Source of the DNA: Cohnella sp. AR92 | Lineage (GTDB): Bacteria; Bacillota; Bacilli; Paenibacillales; Paenibacillaceae | Assembly (NCBI RefSeq): GCF_003990975.1 | Contig: NZ_RZJR01000001.1 | Location: 461,733-525,732, forward strand | DNA length: 64,000 nt | Direction of reading: 5' to 3' | Shown here: piece after piece, positions 54,911-62,451 of the stretch | Position numbering within the stretch: the first letter of the stretch is position 1 | Layout of the letters: each line of letters opens with the position of its first letter | Notes under the pieces: generated by a model | Database searches by the model: none | What the model saw: only the letters and a program-made list of their open reading frames with translations | What the model was told of the DNA's origin: nothing | Position numbers and translations under genes: made by a program

Positions 54911-57900
54911 ATGCACCGCTTCAAAAGAACACTAGTCTGGCTGCTGGTAGCGGCATTGGTATTGACCGGGCTACCCGCTCAGCTCGCCAAGCAGGCTAGC
55001 GCGGCGTCGACGCCGACGGCGGCAACGTACTTCATTCCCGATCTGAAGGCTCTTAAGGATACGGCGCTTCTGGATCATACCGACGTAAACAACAACATCA
55101 CGAGAACCAACGTTTATCAGACGTCCAACGGTAATCTGACCATAACGGGTACTTATGCTTATGTTTCTTCCAATTCCATGTCCGTCAAAGTCGAGCAGTT
55201 GAGTGCCGCTTCGGATGGAACCTGGCTGACCGATGCCACCCACGTGACCACCGGAACCGTGACGGCCGTGTCGGGATCGACGAACCGCTTCACGACCGGC
55301 AGTCTCCCTCTGTTCTCCGGCTTCAACAAGATCACGTTCACGGGGCTCCAGGGCAGCGTGTCTCGTTCGGATATTTTCTACGTGCTCTACGATAACGTTC
55401 CTTATATCAAGAGCCTGAAGGTAGTCGGCGGCTCCAGCGGCTCGGTGAACCTGAACGAAGGCACCCAGGTCGTCATGGACAGCGCCAACGTTACCCTTCA
55501 AGGTATCGTACAGAATGCGACGAAGGTGACCCTCAGCTTGAACGGCGGCACGGCCATGATGACGTCCCTGCTGGACGACGGTACTTTCTTCACGCCGGCG
55601 ATTACGCTCTCTCCGGGGATTAATACCGTTAAGTTAGTCATCATTAATGGCACGGACTCGATCACGATCACGCGTACGATTTATTACTACGACAAGGATC
55701 GTCCGTTCACGAAGCTTGATTTTAATGACGGGTCTACGGATTACTCGTTATTGAACAACAATGTTCCTATTGTGACGAAGTCGACTATGGGAACTACCAA
55801 CTTGAATGTAGAGCTCCTTGTCCCCTACGATTCGATTCCTTTCCTCGACAATGCTACTTATAGCTTGAATGGATCTGCGTACGATGTCGTTGATAATATT
55901 CCAGGGCAAACGACGGAGACGATTATTGCTGGCGCGGATGGGGTTACGGCTACTTACCGGCTTGTTTCGTTCCAAATCCCATATGCTGTAGATTCAGCAG
56001 TTATCGATCAACCTGCCAACGTTACAGTTAAGTACGGAAGCAGCTTCTCATTCACGGCCATTCAGACAGGGAAATTCCAATATCGTCCGAACGAGACGGT
56101 TATCAAGGAAATGTATTTCCTCTCCGGCCTCAAATCGACGGATACGACGATTGCGAATGCGAGCAAGGTTCCATTGAACGGTGCCGAGGTTCTCACGCCT
56201 GATTTCTATATTCTCGTGAAGACCGATAGCGCGCCTTCCAAGCCGCTGTTAGCGACTTACGTTCCGGGTGCAACAGCGGTAACGCTTACGGATGCCTCTT
56301 CACAATTCTCTGGACTCGCGACTGACGGAACGGAGCAAGTTTACTTGGTATCCGCCTTCGCCAGCGGACAGCAGACGGTCAAGTTCCAATACGAAAGCTC
56401 GACCGCCTATTACAATGCGAACATCTCCTATGCATCGCAGAGTTACATTTATATTAGCAATCTGTACGACGGACAGACCTATACGTTCGATTCGAGATCG
56501 GATCATACCCTAACGATCAACGGACAGTATATCGGCTTCGACTTCGGTTCGCCGATCGACACGACCGGTATTCAGATGTTCGTCAACGGAACGGTTTTGA
56601 AGGATACGAACCAAGCGGAGATCAAGCCGGTGATTACGGCAATTGCAGGTTCGCCGAAGAACTACTCCTTCACTGCGACTCTGGGCATTACTGCAGCAGG
56701 GCCGTTGATCTACGGTGAAAATCGAATTATGTTCACGGGGATCACCACGGACGCATCCGGCCATATTCAACAAATCTCCAAAGAGATCCGCATCAACATC
56801 ATTGACCAGAACGTATCGAAGATCGATAAATTCTATCCGGTCATGATTACGACTCCGAGAGAGTCGATCACGGATACTGTTATTAACGCAAGCACCTATC
56901 CGGACGAGAAGTTGGCCAAGATCTTCACGGTATCTCCTGAATTCGTATTCGGGGACGACAAGTACACGACGAACGAAGAGAAGTACGACATCGTCGCAAG
57001 CGGAAGCGGGGCCAAGTATCTGAACCTGTATAATGGTTCGGATTTAATGGGGCATATCGACTTGTCGGATTCGAGCCGAACCCAGACAGCGGGGATCTTC
57101 AGCTATGGCGGCACTTCTTATACGTACCGTATTGCCGGCAACTCCGACAATTTCATTTTCCGCTTGGAAGACCTGAGCTTCGCCGAACCGGGAAGCATGG
57201 TGTTCAATCTCGAATTGATCAACGAGACGGGCGCTCGCTCCACTCAACGTCTTGAAGTCGTGCGCGAGGTCAAGGACTTCCTACTGCTGGCGCCTCAGCC
57301 GACGGTTGGAGACCAAATTATCGTCAACAAGAACTTCGTTCGCTTCGATATCGAAGCGGAAGGCGCGACAAGCGTCATCATCGACAAGTTTACGGCAACG
57401 AAGCGTTCCGATTACGACGACCGCTTCATCTATGACTACATCGGCTTGAAGGCTAACAAGAATAACGCGATCAAGATCCAGGTCGTTCGCAAAGGAACGA
57501 CGACTACGCATACCGTAAACGTCTATTACAGCGACACGGTGCAGGTCGATTCGCAATACATGATGGCTATGTCCAACAAGATGAGCGTGTTCAACAAGTC
57601 GGTCGAGCTCGCGTTCCCTAAGAATACGGTTCTTCATACGCCGGTCTCCGCATCGGGAACGATCGATAAGATTTATCCGAATACGCAGCTGCTCTTCGGC
57701 ATCGCCGACGAGAGAGGCATTGTCGAGAGACGCAACGATTACGGCAACACGATTGGCGATCAAGATAGCCGCTCCAACAAGGGACAATACTCCATCTATC
57801 TGCCGGAATACCTGATCTCGAAGTTCCAGAGCACGGCGAATACCGGCAACTTCATGCAGGTCTCCAATACCTACTGGATAAGCGGCGGTCTCGGAGAACT

Positions 57901-58846
57901 GGGCGACAAAGGAACGACCGGTTATCAACCGTCCATTAACGGCGTTGCGCCATACGCGATTAACCCGTACGCGACGGTAGCAAGCGATTCCACGCTCCGA
58001 TTCACCGAGATCCCGACGAATCGTCGAATCTTGCCTTCGAACCGCGGCGAACTGACGCTGACGTTCGACACCAACATCGTTGACGACGCAGGCACGACGA
58101 TCACCGTCTTCCACTACGGCGAATCCGGCAAGTGGGTGAACATCGGCGGCGAAGTGAACATGAAGAGCCACACGATTACGGTGCCGTTCGATGAATTCGG
58201 CTACTATAAAGTCATGAAGCTTCGCAGAGGCTTCTCCGATATCACGAACCATACTTGGGCGCGCAACATTCTGAATGCCTTGTTCTCCAAGGGGATCATG
58301 AACGCCACCCAACCGCCGACCGTGTTCGGCGCTGACGACCAAACGACGCGTGGCGAATTCGCGACATTGATCGTGAAGGGGCTTAACCTTCCGATCAACT
58401 CGGACAACACCCAGACGTTCTACGACGTTCTCCCTGGAGTCAGCACCGTAACGTGGAGCTATGACTACATCGAGACGGCAGCGCGAGCGGGCATCATCAA
58501 CGGAATCACGGAAGGCGTCTTCAATCCGGAAGGCAAGATTACGAGAGAAGAAGCGGCCGTCATGATCGCCCGGGCTCTCAAGCTGAAGATGCCGACGAAC
58601 GACAGTAAGCTGGAGGCGCAGCTCTCCAAGTTGTTCCTGGATTCCAGCAGCATTCAATACTATTCGAGACCGGCCATCAGCGTCGTGAGCAAGGCCAAGA
58701 TCATGTCCGGCTCTCCGGTGACGGTCGGCGGAAAGACGCAGTACAACTTCAACCCGAAGAGCAAGATGACCCGGGCGGAAGCCGGCAAGATCGCCGTCGC
58801 GCTTCTTCTGAAGAGCACGAGCATTTTCCCGTCTAACCTGAGCTGA
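54911..58846 (+). CDS. Large exported SLH-domain protein
   Basis: 1311 residues from the ATG at 54911 (AAAAAGGAGAG at 54893-54903). Signal peptide to Ala31 (TGLPAQLAKQASA). About 1080 residues of beta-rich, Thr/Ser/Asn/Asp-rich extracellular sequence with several Ig-like stretches follow, in which I recognise no named domain. Examples are LTITGTYAYVSSNSMSVK and VVMDSANVTLQGIVQNATK. Three SLH repeats lie at the C-terminus (about 1115-1311), with blocks such as FNPEGKITREEAAVMIARAL and FNPKSKMTRAEAGKIAVALL. It should bind the pyruvylated polymer. Codon use is less biased than in the adjacent S-layer gene, so it is probably a minor surface component. Adhesive or structural role (inference). Confidence 0.88.
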   Translation: MHRFKRTLVWLLVAALVLTGLPAQLAKQASAASTPTAATYFIPDLKALKDTALLDHTDVNNNITRTNVYQTSNGNLTITGTYAYVSSNSMSVKVEQLSAASDGTWLTDATHVTTGTVTAVSGSTNRFTTGSLPLFSGFNKITFTGLQGSVSRSDIFYVLYDNVPYIKSLKVVGGSSGSVNLNEGTQVVMDSANVTLQGIVQNATKVTLSLNGGTAMMTSLLDDGTFFTPAITLSPGINTVKLVIINGTDSITITRTIYYYDKDRPFTKLDFNDGSTDYSLLNNNVPIVTKSTMGTTNLNVELLVPYDSIPFLDNATYSLNGSAYDVVDNIPGQTTETIIAGADGVTATYRLVSFQIPYAVDSAVIDQPANVTVKYGSSFSFTAIQTGKFQYRPNETVIKEMYFLSGLKSTDTTIANASKVPLNGAEVLTPDFYILVKTDSAPSKPLLATYVPGATAVTLTDASSQFSGLATDGTEQVYLVSAFASGQQTVKFQYESSTAYYNANISYASQSYIYISNLYDGQTYTFDSRSDHTLTINGQYIGFDFGSPIDTTGIQMFVNGTVLKDTNQAEIKPVITAIAGSPKNYSFTATLGITAAGPLIYGENRIMFTGITTDASGHIQQISKEIRINIIDQNVSKIDKFYPVMITTPRESITDTVINASTYPDEKLAKIFTVSPEFVFGDDKYTTNEEKYDIVASGSGAKYLNLYNGSDLMGHIDLSDSSRTQTAGIFSYGGTSYTYRIAGNSDNFIFRLEDLSFAEPGSMVFNLELINETGARSTQRLEVVREVKDFLLLAPQPTVGDQIIVNKNFVRFDIEAEGATSVIIDKFTATKRSDYDDRFIYDYIGLKANKNNAIKIQVVRKGTTTTHTVNVYYSDTVQVDSQYMMAMSNKMSVFNKSVELAFPKNTVLHTPVSASGTIDKIYPNTQLLFGIADERGIVERRNDYGNTIGDQDSRSNKGQYSIYLPEYLISKFQSTANTGNFMQVSNTYWISGGLGELGDKGTTGYQPSINGVAPYAINPYATVASDSTLRFTEIPTNRRILPSNRGELTLTFDTNIVDDAGTTITVFHYGESGKWVNIGGEVNMKSHTITVPFDEFGYYKVMKLRRGFSDITNHTWARNILNALFSKGIMNATQPPTVFGADDQTTRGEFATLIVKGLNLPINSDNTQTFYDVLPGVSTVTWSYDYIETAARAGIINGITEGVFNPEGKITREEAAVMIARALKLKMPTNDSKLEAQLSKLFLDSSSIQYYSRPAISVVSKAKIMSGSPVTVGGKTQYNFNPKSKMTRAEAGKIAVALLLKSTSIFPSNLS

Positions 58847-58866
58847 TTGTTAATGTAGGAGTAGAG

Positions 58867-58908
58867 ATGACGGTTTAGGGAACATTCCCCCTGAACCGTC
58901 ATTTTCTT
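58867..58908 (+). terminator. Rho-independent terminator of the 1311-residue SLH gene
   Basis: ATGACGGTTTAGGG pairs with CCCCTGAACCGTCAT around a short loop, then TTTCTT. Confidence 0.9.
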
Positions 58909-59072
58909 ATGAGTTCGCGAATAACCTCATATGTCTGTATTTAGGCGATGTTGGCTGGACTGGAATATGTTTGGCAATGACGCTGGGAATTCCATCGGCT
59001 ATACTGATGAAGTGCTAAACGAACCTACATAGAAAAAAGAATGGGTATCATCGGGACCAACGGAATATCGAA

Positions 59073-59109
59073 AAAAGTTGTGAGAATATCCGCGATAACC
59101 GCAACTTTT
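59073..59109. repeat. Inverted repeat over the S-layer ECF promoter
   Basis: AAAAGTTG (59073-59080) and CAACTTTT (59102-59109). The right arm coincides with the -35 element of the promoter at 59100, so a factor binding this dyad could influence it. Confidence 0.45.
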
Positions 59110-59129
59110 CCAAAGGACCTGCGTCTAAA
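59100..59129 (+). promoter_or_regulatory. ECF-type promoter of the S-layer gene
   Basis: CGCAACTTTT with its AAC at 59103-59105, 16 bases, then CGTCTAAA at 59122-59129. AAC-N16-CGTC is the pattern of ECF sigma factors of the sigma-X/V/M type. Same spacing as the pspA promoter at 4251. Confidence 0.6.
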
Positions 59130-59191
59130 TACTTGCTGCGTAAACAGAGGGACTAGAGACTCAGACTCTAGTGCTGACGCCAAGAAATCTC

Positions 59192-59220
59192 TTTACGCTC
59201 GTTTGCCATCAATGTATAAT
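59192..59220 (+). promoter_or_regulatory. Sigma-A promoter of the S-layer gene
   Basis: TTTACG at 59192-59197, 17 bases, TATAAT at 59215-59220. Downstream of the ECF promoter. The leader to the main start codon would be about 200 bases. Confidence 0.65.
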
Positions 59221-59333
59221 AGGTTAAGTGGCATTAATTCCCTAGCTTATTTATGCGCGTTTACTAGTTTCTGCGACATGCTTCTACCAAAGAACATGAC
59301 CGTAGACATCAATTATAGACAATGCTCAACTCC

Positions 59334-59355
59334 GGAAAGGGGGTGAAACGCCATG
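59334..59355 (+). promoter_or_regulatory. First of two tandem ribosome-binding sites/starts of the S-layer gene
   Basis: GGAAAGGGGGTGA at 59334-59346 precedes an in-frame ATG at 59353, 24 codons before the start that gives a normal signal peptide (59425), which has its own AAGGAGGAG at 59406-59414. Two in-frame starts with strong sites resemble the arrangement described for Brevibacillus cell-wall protein genes. The upstream one may serve translation efficiency. Confidence 0.55.
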
Positions 59356-59424
59356 AGAGATTCGAGCTACAAATCTTCTAAAACAACACTACAGATTCCT
59401 TTTCAAGGAGGAGAAAAAAAGGTT

Positions 59425-62259
59425 ATGAAGAAAAGTTTGTCTCTTCTTCTAGCGCTGGCTATGGTATTCGGCATGTTTGCCTCCATGGCTTCTGCTGCTA
59501 CTGATTCCGACCTCACTACTGCTCAGAAGTATCAGCAGTTGGTCGACAAGGGTATTCTCAAGGGCACGACTGATGGCCTTCCTCACCTGGAAGACAACCT
59601 GAACCGTGCACAATTCGCTACGATCGCTGTTGCGGTCGCTGGTCTGGACGTTCCTGCTGCTACGACTTCCGCATTCTCCGACGTAACGGTTGGTCAATGG
59701 TGGACGAACGCTATCCAAGCTGCTTACGCTGCTGGATACGTTAACGGTACGGGCGCTGGCAAGTTCGAGCCTAAGGCTAACGTAACGGTTGAGTCCGTAA
59801 TCAAGGTTGCTACGGCAATCGCTAAGCTGACTCCGGTTGAAGGCGCTACGGTTGAAGGATCTTCCGCATGGGCTGGTCCTTATATCCAAGCTGCTATCAA
59901 CGCTGGTCTGCCGATTCCGTCGAACTACAAGGCTGCTGCTACTCGCGGCCAAACGGTCGACATCGCTTATGCAGTATTCGCTTCCCTGCAAGTTAAGCCT
60001 CTTACTGACGTGAAGGCTGTTGTCAATGCTGACGACACGATCACGGTAACGGGTAAGACGGTTGGCGCTGACGCAGTGAAGGTTGCTGTTGGCACGGCTG
60101 CTGCAGCTGCTGCTACGCTGAAGGAAGACGGCACGTTCTCCTTCACGACGACTAAGCAAGCTGTTGGTACTTACACGCTGACGGTTACGGCTTACAAGGG
60201 CGAAGCTTCCCTGGCTTCCGCTGAAGTATCCGCTACGATCGACGGTTTCAAGGTTGATTCCGTAAAGGTTCTGAACGGTAAGCAAATCGCTGTAACGTTC
60301 AACAAGGCTGTTAAGGAAGGCACTACTGAAGGTGCGTTCAAGTATGACGACTACAACTATGGTACGACTTCTTCGCCGGACTATGGTTACTACTTCACCC
60401 TCGCTGGTGCACAACCATCTTCCACTCAAGCTCCTGCTCTGAGCGACGACAAGAAGACGGTAACGTTGACTTTCGAACACTTCAAGGCCTTCAACAGTGG
60501 CGCTAAGGATCTGACTGATACTTACCAGAACTTCCTGATCGTTTCCGGTCTGAAGTCCGCATCTGGCCAAGACCTTGGAGAAGTTAAGCAAGCTATCTAC
60601 CTGACGGACTCCACGGCTCCTTCCGTTAAGTCCATCTCTTACTCCGGCTTTGACGCTACGATCGAATTCAGCGAACCGCTGAGCGACATCGGCAGCGTAT
60701 CCATTGACGGCGTTGAAATCAATGATACGGCTAGCGCTTCGAATCTGTATTATGCAACGACGCCTGATGCTGACGGTTCTGGCGACTTCACCAAGATTAA
60801 GATCAAGAACCTCAGCGTCGACACTGCTGCTGAGCTCGATATCGTTGGCGCAACTGACATTGCTGGCAACTACCTCGACTACAACGGAACTCTGAAGGTT
60901 CCTAGCGACGACGCTCTTCCGTCGGTTACTTCCCTGACGGTTAACGGCTCCAACGTAGTCGTTAAGTTCAGCGAAGCTCTTCTGAATGAGCAAGCTGTTC
61001 TGACAGTTGTTGATGGCGGCACGTATGACTCTTCCGTTGCTGCTCAAGGTTCTTACGACAGCGACACGAACACGGCTACGTTCAAGCTTAAGCCTGAACT
61101 TGGCGTAAGAACGTTCGCTTCCGTACAAGTTTACTTCGCAGCTGGTGACTTCACCGACCTGCAAAACAACGACAACAAGGCAACTGCTAAGCAAACGATC
61201 ACGTTGAACGCTGACAAGACGAACCCTACGTTCAAGAGCGTAACGACTGACGGTGCACACATCCTTCTGAAGTACAGCGAAGCTGTTGAACTGGCTGCTG
61301 CCGATCTGGGCACGCTGTCCTTCAAGTACACGGATGACAATGGCGTTGTAACGAATGCCGACCTGGCTTACACGGCTGTTGAAGGTTATGACATCAATGA
61401 CGACGGCGACAAGGACGACACTGACGAAGCTAACTACATCGACCTTACGGTAACTGGTCCGTCCTCGATCCTTAGCGGTTCTGTACTGGCTGCAGGCAAG
61501 TACTCGTTCACGATTGCTTCCGGCGCTGTTGTAGACTCTTGGACTAACCCAGCTGCTAAGACTTCTGTGAGCTTCACGGTTTCTGGCGCTTCTGCTAAGA
61601 ACAATGTTGAACTGGTTAGCGTATTCCAAGTTAACAAGGACAATGCTACTTCTTATGCATCCTACGATGTTAACAACAACATCATCTACTTCGAGTTCGA
61701 CCACAAGCTGAACAAGTCGCAACTGGTTGCTTCTAACTTCTTGCTGACTGGCGCAGCGCTTCCGGCTGGCACGAACTTCTACTTCATCGATACCGACCGC
61801 ACGATCGTTGCTGCCGAAGTTCCAGCAGGTACGATTGCTTCTAACGGTAGCCGTAACTTCAGTGTTAAGAATATCGTAGCTGACAATGGCGATACTCTGA
61901 ACACGAGCAAGGCAACTGCTAAGGGCGTTGCTCTGATCGAGAACAAGGCTCCGACGGTTGTATCCGCTACGTTTGCCGATGACCAAACTATCGTTGTAAC
62001 GTTCAGCGAAGTTGTGAAATTGGCTGGTTCTTCCGATGATGCTCTGGGCGAACTGACGATCAACATCAACGGAACGGATTACACTTACGCATCGACTGCT
62101 ACTGCATCTGCAGACGGTACGACTAAGACTGTAACGATCGATACGGACAAAGCTGACACCTTCAAGGCTGGTCAAACAGTCAAGATTACGGTTGGCGGAA
62201 GCTCGATCACGGATGCTAACGACAACGCTGTTGCTTCCGGTTCCGTTACGGTTAAGTAA
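59425..62259 (+). CDS. S-layer protein
   Basis: 944 residues from the ATG at 59425; 968 if the upstream in-frame ATG at 59353 is used. Signal peptide MKKSLSLLLALAMVFGMFASMASA, cleaved near residue 24. Three SLH repeats at the N-terminus (about 30-190: KYQQLVDKGILKGTTDGLPH, AFSDVTVGQWWTNAIQAAYA, AWAGPYIQAAINAGLPIPSN), then a long region of Ig-like beta-sandwich units with Thr, Val, Ala and Asp and almost no Cys. Some resemble Big/SbsA-type domains (VKSISYSGFDATIEFSEPL). Codons are strongly restricted (GCT, GTT, ACG, GAC, AAG), unlike the GC-rich codon endings of neighbours, as expected for the most abundant cell protein. Strong promoters, long leader and terminator agree. Confidence 0.92.
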   Translation: MKKSLSLLLALAMVFGMFASMASAATDSDLTTAQKYQQLVDKGILKGTTDGLPHLEDNLNRAQFATIAVAVAGLDVPAATTSAFSDVTVGQWWTNAIQAAYAAGYVNGTGAGKFEPKANVTVESVIKVATAIAKLTPVEGATVEGSSAWAGPYIQAAINAGLPIPSNYKAAATRGQTVDIAYAVFASLQVKPLTDVKAVVNADDTITVTGKTVGADAVKVAVGTAAAAAATLKEDGTFSFTTTKQAVGTYTLTVTAYKGEASLASAEVSATIDGFKVDSVKVLNGKQIAVTFNKAVKEGTTEGAFKYDDYNYGTTSSPDYGYYFTLAGAQPSSTQAPALSDDKKTVTLTFEHFKAFNSGAKDLTDTYQNFLIVSGLKSASGQDLGEVKQAIYLTDSTAPSVKSISYSGFDATIEFSEPLSDIGSVSIDGVEINDTASASNLYYATTPDADGSGDFTKIKIKNLSVDTAAELDIVGATDIAGNYLDYNGTLKVPSDDALPSVTSLTVNGSNVVVKFSEALLNEQAVLTVVDGGTYDSSVAAQGSYDSDTNTATFKLKPELGVRTFASVQVYFAAGDFTDLQNNDNKATAKQTITLNADKTNPTFKSVTTDGAHILLKYSEAVELAAADLGTLSFKYTDDNGVVTNADLAYTAVEGYDINDDGDKDDTDEANYIDLTVTGPSSILSGSVLAAGKYSFTIASGAVVDSWTNPAAKTSVSFTVSGASAKNNVELVSVFQVNKDNATSYASYDVNNNIIYFEFDHKLNKSQLVASNFLLTGAALPAGTNFYFIDTDRTIVAAEVPAGTIASNGSRNFSVKNIVADNGDTLNTSKATAKGVALIENKAPTVVSATFADDQTIVVTFSEVVKLAGSSDDALGELTININGTDYTYASTATASADGTTKTVTIDTDKADTFKAGQTVKITVGGSSITDANDNAVASGSVTVK

Positions 62260-62286
62260 TCAAGCAATCATTCTCTAGAAATAATG

Positions 62287-62319
62287 AAGAGGGCGAACCT
62301 TCGGGTTCGTCCTCTTTGT
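62287..62319 (+). terminator. Rho-independent terminator of the S-layer gene
   Basis: AAGAGGGCGAACC pairs with GGTTCGTCCTCTT around TTCG, a very stable tetraloop, followed by a T-rich stretch. Confidence 0.92.
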
Positions 62320-62359
62320 CTTTAATCAAGATTTTATTAGAGAACGTTAATGTCATTGG

Positions 62360-62387
62360 TTGGCATTTCCGATATAAGTTCTATTAT
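62360..62387 (+). promoter_or_regulatory. Sigma-A-like promoter of the FN3 gene
   Basis: TTGGCA at 62360-62365, 16 bases, TATTAT at 62382-62387. About 65 bases before the start codon. Confidence 0.5.
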
Positions 62388-62451
62388 GGTAAGATGTTAA
62401 TAATCTATTAGATTCGAACTACATAAGTATAGGAATAAAGGAGGAAGTGAG

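Noticed and set aside
57281..58657. Minus-strand open frame within the 1311-residue SLH gene
   Set aside because: Shadow of the SLH-domain coding region; Arg-rich artefact sequence without start signals.
59041..59346. 101-codon open frame upstream of the S-layer gene
   Set aside because: Covers both promoters and the leader; no ribosome site and a Cys-rich, unstructured translation.
59449..62175. 908-codon minus-strand open frame opposite the S-layer gene
   Set aside because: Produced by the extreme codon restriction of the S-layer gene; composition is Ser/Arg/Val-rich without domains.
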